Shown one piece after another: positions 18,113 through 26,308 of a DNA stretch of 26,547 nucleotides. Positions within the stretch are counted from its first letter, which is position 1. Each line of letters begins with the position of its first letter. The notes beneath the pieces were generated by a model, which worked only from the letters and a program-made list of their open reading frames with translations, had not been told where the DNA came from and did no database searches. The DNA comes from CAZSVI01 sp964610205 (GTDB lineage: Bacteria > Bacillota > Clostridia > DSM-8532): assembly GCA_964610205.1 (NCBI GenBank), contig CAZSVI010000046.1, positions 1-26,547 on the forward strand. Reading direction: 5' to 3'. Both the position numbers and the translations under genes were made by a program.

Positions 18113-20029
18113 TTGAGTTACAGCTATAGCAATGAAGACATGTGGACAATTCGTTTGACACAGGATGATATGAAGGATTTCATACAGCCATATACAGGGA
18201 ACGGGTTTACGGGCGCCAGATTTGACAGGCTGCTGTTTGGCGCCGATTTCAACAAGCCTCTTCATACATATGCTAAAAGCCTGTATGATGACGGAAAAGC
18301 AATACCTCTTCCTTCCTGGAACAATATTGAGATATATGCGGAGGGGAACAAATACGGATTTGACAGCGGCAGGCATGAGCTCGAACTGGTTATGGACATG
18401 AGGGATGGAACTGTGAGCGTAAAGGACAGGTGGCATTATAACGGCATTCAGTATATTGACATCAAGGGAATTATGATTTTACCGAGGCAATATCCGCAGT
18501 GTTCATGCCTGAAACTTAAGATTGATAGTGTCAATGAGGTGGAAATCGGATTCGGGATTATCGGGCGGCACTGCATGGAGAAGCTTGATATGAAGTTCTT
18601 GAAATCATCAGATGGGATGTTTATCGGCAGGTATGAAACCCTGCCCAACAGGAAAAACGCGGCCCAGGTTTTAAAATGGCAGACATGGGGATTAGAAACA
18701 GTATCCGTTGATGGATTTGAATCCGGAGTTACAGCAAGAGTTTTGTCAAAGGAAAAGCATGTGGCATTGACGATTTTCAATTCTTTCCATTGTTCTCGGG
18801 ATGCCGATATTGCGCTGGGCAAATCGGTTGATGCGGTACAATCCATGGCTTCGGAAGACATGGAAAGTATTATATTAAATAATAAAGCATTATGGAAGGA
18901 TATCTGGAATAATGCCCTTGCTTTTGACGGAGGGGCATTTGAGTACGGGAAGATGCTTATCGCACACCAGTTTTATCTTTTTGCAAGTGTTTCGTGTGAC
19001 GGTGAATATGCGCTTTCACCAACAGGAGTTTCGTATGCCGGCTGGCATGGAAGGCAGTTCTGGGATTCCGACCTGTATATGTTCAGGGCGCTTCTGCCTA
19101 TGAACAGGGATTTTGCGCGGTCTATCATTGACTTCAGGTATAAAACAATGGAATCAGCGAGGATAAGGGCATATCTGGACGGTTTCAAAGGCCTGAAATA
19201 CGCATGGCAGTCTGATAGCGACGGAGTAGAGCATTCACCGCCCATGTACAGGGATGAAATCCATATAAATATATGGATAGCTCTTGCTGTGTGGGATTAT
19301 TATATGGAAACAAAAGATCTTTCATACCTTAAGGAAAAGGGTTGGCCGGTTATTTCAGGTATTGCGAACTTTCTTGCGTCATGGGGAGTCGAAAAAACAG
19401 ACGGCCATATTCACATGGAAATGGTTGTGCCTCCTGATGAAGAGGTATGTGAGGGAGGTCCGGGAAGATGCAATGACAATTTCCTGACAAACTACGGGTC
19501 GATGAAAGTGATGAAGATTGCATCCGAATGTGCGGGTTTGACTGGAAACAGAGTGAATAAGCACTGGCAGGATTTCATACGGAAGATATATCTTATCAAG
19601 CCGGACAGGGATGGTATTATTGCGGAATATGATGGATATAAAGGGGAAGAGATAAAACAGGCGGACCTTGTTCTTGCTTTCTATCCCCTTGGGTATGAAC
19701 CTGAAAAAGAACTGATAATAAAAAATGTTGAATACTATGAAAAGAAAACGAAATCCGGTCCGGTCATGACGCATCAGATGGGGTCAATAATAAAAATGAA
19801 TGCGGGTTGTGTGGATGAAAATAAAGAAATCATGCGGATGTTTGAAAAATTCAAGGAAAACGTAAAAGGCCCGCATTTCATTGTTTTTGAAATACCTGTA
19901 TGGGTGAGGGAATCGGTTTCGATATTCCTGACGGGAATAGGAGGGGAACTGCAGGCAGTTATTTACGGATATTACAAATGCAGTCCGGGGAATTTCAAGG
20001 CGCTGCCCAGAGTGTCCGATTATAACTGA
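18113..20029 (+). CDS. GH65-like glycoside hydrolase/phosphorylase
   Basis: A 638-residue protein matching the (alpha/alpha)6-barrel logic of GH65 (maltose/trehalose/kojibiose phosphorylases and glucosyl-hydroxylysine glucosidases). Supporting motifs are SYAGWHGRQFWDSDLYMFRALL (family: GY-x-GH-x-FWD[TS]E), the PPDE block near Glu443 followed by NDNFLTNYGSMK (family: PPDEY…VDN-x-x-YTN), and EIKQADLVLAFYPLG (family: KQADV). Glu443 is the likely general acid. A phosphorylase or a hydrolase is possible. ATG at 18104 abuts the GCGGAGG ribosome site and cannot use it, whereas TTG at 18113 is nine bases from it and is the preferred start. It is somewhat shorter than typical GH65 phosphorylases (about 750 residues). 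No signal peptide is seen. Confidence 0.82.
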   Translation: MSYSYSNEDMWTIRLTQDDMKDFIQPYTGNGFTGARFDRLLFGADFNKPLHTYAKSLYDDGKAIPLPSWNNIEIYAEGNKYGFDSGRHELELVMDMRDGTVSVKDRWHYNGIQYIDIKGIMILPRQYPQCSCLKLKIDSVNEVEIGFGIIGRHCMEKLDMKFLKSSDGMFIGRYETLPNRKNAAQVLKWQTWGLETVSVDGFESGVTARVLSKEKHVALTIFNSFHCSRDADIALGKSVDAVQSMASEDMESIILNNKALWKDIWNNALAFDGGAFEYGKMLIAHQFYLFASVSCDGEYALSPTGVSYAGWHGRQFWDSDLYMFRALLPMNRDFARSIIDFRYKTMESARIRAYLDGFKGLKYAWQSDSDGVEHSPPMYRDEIHINIWIALAVWDYYMETKDLSYLKEKGWPVISGIANFLASWGVEKTDGHIHMEMVVPPDEEVCEGGPGRCNDNFLTNYGSMKVMKIASECAGLTGNRVNKHWQDFIRKIYLIKPDRDGIIAEYDGYKGEEIKQADLVLAFYPLGYEPEKELIIKNVEYYEKKTKSGPVMTHQMGSIIKMNAGCVDENKEIMRMFEKFKENVKGPHFIVFEIPVWVRESVSIFLTGIGGELQAVIYGYYKCSPGNFKALPRVSDYN

Positions 20030-20252
20030 GAGGTGTTTCTGGGGGTATAGGTATGATCCGCCGGGAGGGAATGTGGAAAAGAGGAGATGACAGTTAATTA
20101 TCGGTTTGGGACGGAGGGAAACATGAATACATATGATGCAGACGGAACAATTCCGGAAAGATAATGAGCTTTCGCGTAAGGATAACTGTTTCAATGACGA
20201 GATAATTACATATAATCAATAAACAAAGGATTTGTTTCAGGGAGGAGCAGCA

Positions 20253-22814
20253 ATGAAAAAAGTGGATTTGAACGGATATTGGAAATTAATATGTGCGGAA
20301 CCGCAGGAAGAAAATCCCGCAAATGTTCGCAAGCCATGCTTCAATAAGGGGGATTGGCTGGATGTATGCGTTCCCGGTGATGTGAATAATACATTATTGC
20401 AAAACGGTAAAATACCTGATCCTCACTATGATACTCAAGCAAGGGAGTGTTATTGGGTAACATCGAAGGAGTGGTGGTATACACGGGAATTTTCACTGCC
20501 TGAGACGGCTTCCGGGAATGTGGATTTATGTATGCTCGGTGTTTTCGGAAATACGGATATATGGCTGAATGACGTATACATGGGGGAAACTAAAAATTCA
20601 TTCCGTCTTCACAGGTTCAGCGTAAAGAAGCAGATAAGAAAAGACAGTAATGTTTTATTGATCCGCTTCAGGTCAATCGACCGGCTTATGGGAGGGCCGA
20701 GGCTTGATGAGCTTGCGGGCTGGAAGGAAAGAAGAGCGTTTCTCAGGATGCCCCAGTTTTCATTCGGATGGGACTGGGCTCTTCCGCTTCCTCCCATAGG
20801 GTTTGGAGGGAACGTATGGCTTGAGGTTGACAATGATTCCCGTTTGATGGATGTATCCGTGCAGACTTATATTTCGGGAAGGGTTGACTTTTCTTTTGAA
20901 GTGATTAACACCGCAAGGGAAAAATGCTATGATATATCCGTTGTGTTGTCAGGATATGGAAATGATATTAAACGGACCGTCAGCAGGAATAGTTTTAAAT
21001 CCTATATAAGCCTTCAGTTAGAAAATCCACAGCTTTGGTTTCCTAACGGATATGGAGAGCAACCGCTATACAATTATTGCGTAAAGCTTATTGTTGACGG
21101 GCAGGTTATTGATACCGTATGTGGGAAAATCGGTTTGAGAGAATCTAAAATCGTGGAAGAGCCTTTTACTGAGGATGCGAGCCCCGGATACTCGTTCCGG
21201 ATTGAATTAAATGGGAATTGTGTGTTCTGCAAGGGCGGGAACTGGATACCGCTGCATTTGTGGCCGGGGATCATAAAGCCTGAGGATTATGAATATTATA
21301 TCAGGAAAGCAAAAGAAGCCGGTTTCAACATGCTTCGTGTATGGGGAGGCGGTATCTATGAACATGACAGGTTTTACGACCTTTGCGATGAATGCGGAAT
21401 CATGGTATGGGAAGATTTTATGTTTGCAGGGGCTTGTTATCCGGTGGACATGCTCAGAGAGGAAATTATTTCCGAAGCGGATTATCAAATAAGGAGACTG
21501 AGAAATCATTCTTGCATTGTTTTATGGTGCGGCTGCAATGAGGATATACATTCTTTCTGGGCCCATGTTCCAAACAGCGTTTCACTGGGGCAGCAGGATA
21601 CGGGAGTTTACTCCGAGGTTGAGGATGAATGGAGAGCTGACGACCGGTTAAAGGATGACTTGCAGATATATACCATGATATTGAGGGGATTGGTAAGTCG
21701 CTTCGGGCTTGGCGTACCATATGTCGAATCAAGCCCCCAGTCAAGGGATGATATGGGGAATATGCCCAATTCCGGCAACAGTCATATATCATGCTGGAAA
21801 TATTCTCTGTTTGAAAGCGGCGGGAAATATGAGGATTTCCGCAAGCATTTTGAAAGAGTTTGTTCCTTTAATTCTGAATTCTGCATTCAGGGCCCTGCAA
21901 GCGTAAAGATGATTAAAAGCTTTTTAAAACCGGAAAATTATTGGCCCCCTGATGACGCCTGGATTTATCATATACAAAAGGGACATGCAAACCTGCCCCA
22001 CCATGTTCAGACAATGTGGATTGCCGGAGCTTTATTCGGTGAGATCGACAGCCTTGAAAAATATGTAAAATACGGGCAGGCAGCGCATGTGGAAATGATG
22101 AGGGCAGAATTTGAAAGCGCCAGAAGGGATTATCCCAATAACGGAGGAACCATGATGTGGATGTATAATGACTGCTGGCCTACATCCAATTGGTCCATTA
22201 TAGATTATTCAAAAAGCCCCAAACCGTCGTATTATGCTGCTAAACGAGCCTGTGTGCCTTTGCTGCCTGTTATTTTTGAAAGATCCGGCAGGATAGAGTT
22301 TCTGTTCAGCAATCAAACAAGAAAAGATATTGAGGCGGAGTTTGTTTATGGACAGGAGACTCTTTACGGCAGGACGGTATGGACGGAGAAGCATGAGCAA
22401 AAAATCCGCGCGAATGAATCCTGCATATTTCATTGTATGCAAAGAAGCGAATTACATATACCAAATGGCGACTTTTTGTTCATAGATGCCATAGCGGACG
22501 GTAAAAAAACGGAAAGGGTTATTTATTTTGCCGATGGCTGGCGTGATATTGACTGGCCGGAGCCGGGTATTGCAATCGATATTGAGGATCGGGAGTATAT
22601 GGATGGGGAATGGCGGACATTGATTAATATAAAAACCATACACTTTGCAAGATTGTGCCATGTTTTATATACCGGAGCGGAAAGCGATGTGTTTTTTTCC
22701 GACAACTACTTTGATCTTGCTTCAGGAGAAAGCCGCCGTATATACGCGTATTCCGGATCAAAACCGGAGCCGGGTGGTTTTAAGGCGGGAAACTGGCTGA
22801 CGGATTTTAAATAA
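20253..22814 (+). CDS. GH2 beta-mannosidase-like glycoside hydrolase
   Basis: An 853-residue enzyme with the GH2 mannosidase layout: an N-terminal jelly-roll (VPGDVNNTLLQNGKIPDPHY; WWYTREFSLP), an immunoglobulin-like domain, and a TIM barrel. The barrel has GGNWIPLHLWP, FNMLRVWGGGIYEHDRFYDLCD and LWCGCNED, with acid/base Glu430 (beta-mannosidases usually read LWCGNNE). FNSEFCIQGPASV carries the nucleophile Glu542 (family: SEFG-x-Q). Removal of terminal beta-mannose in the cytoplasm is likely, since no signal peptide is present. GGGAGG seven bases before the ATG at 20253 decides the start over the longer open frame beginning at 20232. The 223-base gap before it holds only tiny ORFs. It is probably co-expressed with the GH65-like gene. 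Confidence 0.9.
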   Translation: MKKVDLNGYWKLICAEPQEENPANVRKPCFNKGDWLDVCVPGDVNNTLLQNGKIPDPHYDTQARECYWVTSKEWWYTREFSLPETASGNVDLCMLGVFGNTDIWLNDVYMGETKNSFRLHRFSVKKQIRKDSNVLLIRFRSIDRLMGGPRLDELAGWKERRAFLRMPQFSFGWDWALPLPPIGFGGNVWLEVDNDSRLMDVSVQTYISGRVDFSFEVINTAREKCYDISVVLSGYGNDIKRTVSRNSFKSYISLQLENPQLWFPNGYGEQPLYNYCVKLIVDGQVIDTVCGKIGLRESKIVEEPFTEDASPGYSFRIELNGNCVFCKGGNWIPLHLWPGIIKPEDYEYYIRKAKEAGFNMLRVWGGGIYEHDRFYDLCDECGIMVWEDFMFAGACYPVDMLREEIISEADYQIRRLRNHSCIVLWCGCNEDIHSFWAHVPNSVSLGQQDTGVYSEVEDEWRADDRLKDDLQIYTMILRGLVSRFGLGVPYVESSPQSRDDMGNMPNSGNSHISCWKYSLFESGGKYEDFRKHFERVCSFNSEFCIQGPASVKMIKSFLKPENYWPPDDAWIYHIQKGHANLPHHVQTMWIAGALFGEIDSLEKYVKYGQAAHVEMMRAEFESARRDYPNNGGTMMWMYNDCWPTSNWSIIDYSKSPKPSYYAAKRACVPLLPVIFERSGRIEFLFSNQTRKDIEAEFVYGQETLYGRTVWTEKHEQKIRANESCIFHCMQRSELHIPNGDFLFIDAIADGKKTERVIYFADGWRDIDWPEPGIAIDIEDREYMDGEWRTLINIKTIHFARLCHVLYTGAESDVFFSDNYFDLASGESRRIYAYSGSKPEPGGFKAGNWLTDFK

Positions 22815-22844
22815 GGAATTAGTGTTCCGTGAAATGTGGCATAG

Positions 22845-22979
22845 AGTGAAATCCGTGGCTGGAGAATGCTATATACTTCTGTCCTCAATGCTATGCCGGA
22901 CCGGATAGAGAAATTTGTCTTAAGAGAATTTATGCTGCCTGAGAACCGGGAAACTTTAAAGAAGAGGATGACAAAATAA
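22845..22979 (+). other. Unassigned 44-codon open frame after the GH2 gene
   Basis: Between a TAG and a TAA this frame encodes a helical, charged tail including DRIEKFVLREFMLPENRE and a Lys/Arg-rich end. It looks coding in composition, but its only early ATG (22866) has a GGAG too close to serve. It may be the 3' remnant of a lost gene. I do not recognise the family. Confidence 0.25.
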
Positions 22980-23019
22980 GTCGAAAAATGTCGAATAATA
23001 CCGAATAATGTCAACATTA
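22980..23019 (+). repeat. Four tandem 10-bp repeats upstream of the RiPP cassette
   Basis: Successive decamers GTCGAAAAAT, GTCGAATAAT, ACCGAATAAT and GTCAACATTA keep the same phase, with three near-identical units and one degenerate unit. A period of one helical turn suggests protein binding on one DNA face. They lie 18 bases before the third copy of the shared motif. Confidence 0.5.
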
Positions 23020-23036
23020 GAATAATATAACTGAAA

Positions 23037-23063
23037 AACTGATAAATAACCAGATTTCGTAGT
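23037..23063 (+). promoter_or_regulatory. Third copy of the transporter-operon motif, upstream of the RiPP cassette
   Basis: It reads AACTGATAAATAAC, then seven bases, then CGTAGT, aligning without gaps to 14059-14085 and 14101-14127. All three are preceded by an A-rich run. If it is a promoter, the precursor transcript would carry a leader of about 260 bases. The rest of 23064-23331 is AT-rich and shows no gene. Confidence 0.45.
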
Positions 23064-23331
23064 ATCATATCAATTATTCAACATTCTATACTATAAATGA
23101 GTAAAATCGTTAATATATGCTTATTATGATGCTTGTTTATGGTTTCTGCGCGGTTCAATGAACATAATATATTTACCATGTTATAAGCTTTTGTAACTCC
23201 AAATATGACACTAACTGAATAGAGATAATGTTTTAAAAGGGTTCCTACCATTCTGCGAATTTTAAAAACAGGGGTTATATTGGTTGCTCTTTTAATATGA
23301 ATATATATTAAATAATAAGGAGGTGGGATGT

Positions 23332-23466
23332 ATGGAATGGATTATTGAACCTACTGAGATTTCTGAGGATACTGATGAAGTTGTTTGCTATTGTAATGAA
23401 TGTACTGATTTTTGCGCTAGTGAATGTTATTGCAGTATGTCGTTAACCGGTGCTGTAGAATATTAA
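23332..23466 (+). CDS. Cysteine-rich RiPP precursor peptide (predicted)
   Basis: A 44-residue peptide gene with AGGAGG eight bases before its ATG. Residues 1-18 (MEWIIEPTEISEDTDEVV) form an acidic, cysteine-free leader. The core CYCNECTDFCASECYC (19-34) holds six cysteines spaced C-x-C-x2-C-x3-C-x3-C-x-C and is followed by a short tail, SMSLTGAVEY. Two radical SAM/SPASM enzymes follow directly, the usual arrangement for sactipeptide/ranthipeptide-like products, so thioether crosslinks on the core are expected. The SCIFF family also has six cysteines in about 45 residues, but its sequence and spacing differ. Relationship to other clostridial Cys-rich precursors (such as those paired with CcpM-type maturases) is possible but untested. 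An overlapping ATG at 23328 leads to a stop within seven codons. Confidence 0.8.
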   Translation: MEWIIEPTEISEDTDEVVCYCNECTDFCASECYCSMSLTGAVEY

Positions 23467-23473
23467 AAGCACG

Positions 23474-23488
23474 GTTATATAATATAAC
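23474..23488 (+). repeat. Perfect palindrome just after the precursor stop codon
   Basis: GTTATATAATATAAC has perfect 7-bp arms around one central base, starting seven bases after the stop codon. It may be a protein site or a weak RNA hairpin. It is not a terminator, because it lacks GC and a T-run. Confidence 0.35.
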
Positions 23489-23501
23489 GGATTAATCTGA
23501 A

Positions 23502-23540
23502 AGGGTTAATCTGACAGCAGTCTTGTAACCCCTGTTTTTT
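23502..23540 (+). terminator. Candidate terminator/attenuator between precursor and maturases
   Basis: AGGGTTA (23502-23508) can pair with TAACCCCT (23526-23533, one bulged C), followed by G and six Ts. The same 3' arm also has a longer perfect partner, AAAAACAGGGGTTA at 23264-23277, upstream of the precursor gene. Partial termination here would keep precursor mRNA in excess over the maturase message. Competition between the two 5' arms suggests possible regulation. Confidence 0.5.
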
Positions 23541-23594
23541 ATGTGATAAGGCGAATATTTGCAGGCTGTTTATGAAAGGAAAGGTATATAGTTG

Positions 23595-24953
23595 ATGATA
23601 GCTTCAATATTTAATACATTTGTGGATTATAATGACGGTGAAAAGTTATTATACAACAGTTTTAGAAATTCTCTTGTTAAACTTGACAAAAGATCACATG
23701 AAATTTACCGAGAAATATCATCCGATAAATATGATGAAATCGATGTATCCGATCCGGGTGTATCTTCAATTGTTGCTGAGTTAAAAGAAGGAGGGTTTGT
23801 CGTTGATAATGATATGAATGAAGCTGATTACGTCAGGGTGGTAGATATTCAAAGCAGGTTTTCCCATAAAAAGCATCTTAAATTGACCATATCGGTTACC
23901 GCTGACTGTAATTTTAATTGTACATATTGTTATCAAAACAATAAAAAGCCCAAATATATGAGTGGGGAAACAGAAAATAAAATAATTGATTATGTGAATG
24001 AACGCTTGGAAACAGACGGAGAATTGTCAATCACATGGTACGGTGGTGAGCCGTTACTGGCACTTGATACGATTTGCCGGCTTTCAGAGGCATTTATAAA
24101 AATTGCCGGTGAAAGAGAAGCTCGTTATGCGGCCTATATTATTACAAACGGGTATCTTTTGAGCCGTAAGGTGATTGAAAAACTGAAGCAATACAGGATC
24201 ACGGGGGCACAAGTAACAGTTGATGGTGTCCCTGAGTACCACGATAGGATGAGACGGCTGAAAAACGGGAAGGGTACGTTCGACAGAATAATGGCCAATA
24301 TCAGGGAAACAGTGAAAGGTGAAAATGGGATCCGGATTTCAATCAGGATAAACATAGGAAAGGGGAACTGTTACTCATTTCCTCAATTTGTGGACAAGCT
24401 GGAGGAGTATGGCATCAAGGATAAGGTAACGCTGGCATTTACTCAGCTTGAACCCCATGAATATTTATGCCAGGAGATCAATGACGCTGCGTTGACTCCG
24501 GAAGAATATTGTGAGGTGTATACAAGGATTGCCGATATTGCAGTGGAAAGAGAAGTGAATCACCGGATAATACCGGATCGGAGCATGTCACACTGTTCCT
24601 CGACAATGAAAGAGGGATTTCTGATCGGTTCTGACGGAAAACTGTACAAATGCTGGAATGTTGTCGGTATTCAATCGGAATGTGTGGGAGAGATTGGCAA
24701 AGATGTAAAACTAGCAGAGGGTTCTCTAAAATGGCTGGCCTGGGACATATTCCAGAACGAGATGTGCCGCGGATGCAGTATACTGCCCTTATGTATGGGT
24801 GGCTGTCCGCGAAAGACCATAATAAGGGACAGCATTGTCACTCCAATGGATAAGTGCTCTTACATGAGATATAACCTCCCTGAATTGATAAGGATTTTGT
24901 ACAGACAGCGAAAGCGCATGAGAGAAAAATTTGAAAGGAGTGGGCATGCTTGA
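23595..24953 (+). CDS. Radical SAM/SPASM peptide maturase 1
   Basis: A 452-residue enzyme predicted to install thioether or other carbon crosslinks on the Cys-rich precursor using S-adenosylmethionine. Residues about 1-90 form a small N-terminal domain (KLLYNSFRNSLVKLD…GGFVVDNDMNEADY) of the type that binds leader peptides. The radical SAM core has the cluster motif CNFNCTYC (Cys105, 109, 112), WYGGEPLL and ITNGYLL. The C-terminal SPASM domain carries GSDGKLYKCW, then CRGCSILPLCMGGCPRK and a final DKC, which give ligands for auxiliary Fe-S clusters. The start is ATG at 23595 or TTG at 23592, both after AAAGG. Its stop codon overlaps the next start (TTGA), so the two are translationally coupled. 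Confidence 0.92.
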   Translation: MIASIFNTFVDYNDGEKLLYNSFRNSLVKLDKRSHEIYREISSDKYDEIDVSDPGVSSIVAELKEGGFVVDNDMNEADYVRVVDIQSRFSHKKHLKLTISVTADCNFNCTYCYQNNKKPKYMSGETENKIIDYVNERLETDGELSITWYGGEPLLALDTICRLSEAFIKIAGEREARYAAYIITNGYLLSRKVIEKLKQYRITGAQVTVDGVPEYHDRMRRLKNGKGTFDRIMANIRETVKGENGIRISIRINIGKGNCYSFPQFVDKLEEYGIKDKVTLAFTQLEPHEYLCQEINDAALTPEEYCEVYTRIADIAVEREVNHRIIPDRSMSHCSSTMKEGFLIGSDGKLYKCWNVVGIQSECVGEIGKDVKLAEGSLKWLAWDIFQNEMCRGCSILPLCMGGCPRKTIIRDSIVTPMDKCSYMRYNLPELIRILYRQRKRMREKFERSGHA

Positions 24954-26308
24954 AGGAATCAATGTTCAATATCATAACAGAACGTAAAGACGGAACGGTT
25001 CTGCTTTTCAACAGCATGAGAAAAGCGTTCGCTATTATGGATGCAAATAATTATAACACCTTCAAAGCCTTAAAAAATGTCGGATATAAGGCGGATAAAA
25101 GCATTCCGGAAGCGGGCAGTCTGCTTGCCCAGTTGGAAAAAAGCGGATTTATCATTCAAGACGATATGAATGAAATTGAATACCTTAAACGGCGGTTTGA
25201 GAAGTCAAGGGCATCATGCGGCATGTTCCGTCTGTATATTGTACCTACGAGTTCCTGCAATTTTTCCTGTAAATACTGCTACTATGCCGGAAACGGGAAT
25301 GAATGCATGTCAGAGGAGGTACAGGATGCGCTGCCGGAGTTTGTAAAAAAAAGACTTGCCGGGAAAAGAGCTCTGAATGTCATATGGACAGGGGGAGAGC
25401 CAACGCTTGCACCGAATATAATTGAACGCCTTTCAGAAAGGCTCAGGAGGGTGGCGGAAGAGGCGGATGTAGAGTATAGTTCAGCAATCTTTACAAACGG
25501 CTACCTTTTGGATAAGAATATGGCCAATAGGTTTCACGCGTGTGGTATAGACATAGCCCAGTTTGTAATGGATGGCCCCCGTCACATTCATAATGAAAGA
25601 AGACCATTGGTTGGCGGAACGGAGACTTATGACGTGATTATGAAAAACCTTGGTGACATAGCCGGAATAATGGATATAGCAGTAAGGATTAATTTTGATT
25701 CTACAAATGCGGACGTTCAAAATATTTCAAGCTTGCTTAATTCGTTAAAACAGTGCGGATTACCCAGGTCCACAATTATTGAATTGGCGCCGGTAACAGC
25801 TTATACTTCACAATGCGGCGGGTATATTGGGAAATACGGCCTGAGGAAAAAGGAAATCGCAAAAAAGTTTTCCGAATTGTATCCACTGGTTTTTGAGAGC
25901 GGTTTTACGCCAAAATTCGATATGACTCCTGCCGTAAGTATTTCTCCGTGTACAGCCGGTAGTTGCTTTGGAATTTCAAAAGACGGAGATATATACAGAT
26001 GCTTTTTACTTATAGGGGAAGAACGGGAATGTGCAGGCAATATTTTCATGGAAGATGATGTTCTGGCCAGACAGAAAAATAATGTCAAATGGGATATGTG
26101 GAGTCCGTTTTCTAAAGAGGAATGTCTTAAATGCAATATACTTCCAATATGCCTTGGAGGGTGTGGATGTCCTCTTTATGATGTGGCTGAGGATGGGTAT
26201 TTACGCAGAGATGTCCGGTGTATGCCCCTGAAATTTTATATTGACGATGCCATGGAGTTGAATTTCAGGATACAGCAAAAAAGAAGGAGAGACAGGAATG
26301 CAGTATAG
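24950..26308 (+). CDS. Radical SAM/SPASM peptide maturase 2
   Basis: A 452-residue paralogue of the preceding enzyme with the same layout. The N-terminal domain has TVLLFNSMRKAFAIMD…SGFIIQDDMNEIEYL. The radical SAM motif is CNFSCKYC (Cys103, 107, 110), followed by IWTGGEPTLAP and FTNGYLLDK. The SPASM part has SKDGDIYRCF and then CLKCNILPICLGGCGCP with a last RCMPLK. Sequence divergence from the first enzyme is wide, so distinct reactions or distinct core positions are likely. AAAGGAG is nine bases before the TTG at 24950, which overlaps the upstream stop. An ATG at 24962 preceded by AAGGA is an alternative start. The 3' end overlaps the aldo/keto reductase gene by 11 bases. Confidence 0.92.
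   Translation: MKESMFNIITERKDGTVLLFNSMRKAFAIMDANNYNTFKALKNVGYKADKSIPEAGSLLAQLEKSGFIIQDDMNEIEYLKRRFEKSRASCGMFRLYIVPTSSCNFSCKYCYYAGNGNECMSEEVQDALPEFVKKRLAGKRALNVIWTGGEPTLAPNIIERLSERLRRVAEEADVEYSSAIFTNGYLLDKNMANRFHACGIDIAQFVMDGPRHIHNERRPLVGGTETYDVIMKNLGDIAGIMDIAVRINFDSTNADVQNISSLLNSLKQCGLPRSTIIELAPVTAYTSQCGGYIGKYGLRKKEIAKKFSELYPLVFESGFTPKFDMTPAVSISPCTAGSCFGISKDGDIYRCFLLIGEERECAGNIFMEDDVLARQKNNVKWDMWSPFSKEECLKCNILPICLGGCGCPLYDVAEDGYLRRDVRCMPLKFYIDDAMELNFRIQQKRRRDRNAV

Noticed and set aside
20123..20164. 13-codon ORF with a good GGAGG site between the GH65-like and GH2 genes
   Set aside because: Too short and without recognisable features; perhaps a remnant leader. No support for a product.
23332..23466. 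Assigning the precursor to the SCIFF family
   Set aside because: Six cysteines in about 45 residues fits the name, but spacing, leader and the two-enzyme operon do not match SCIFF with its single conserved maturase.
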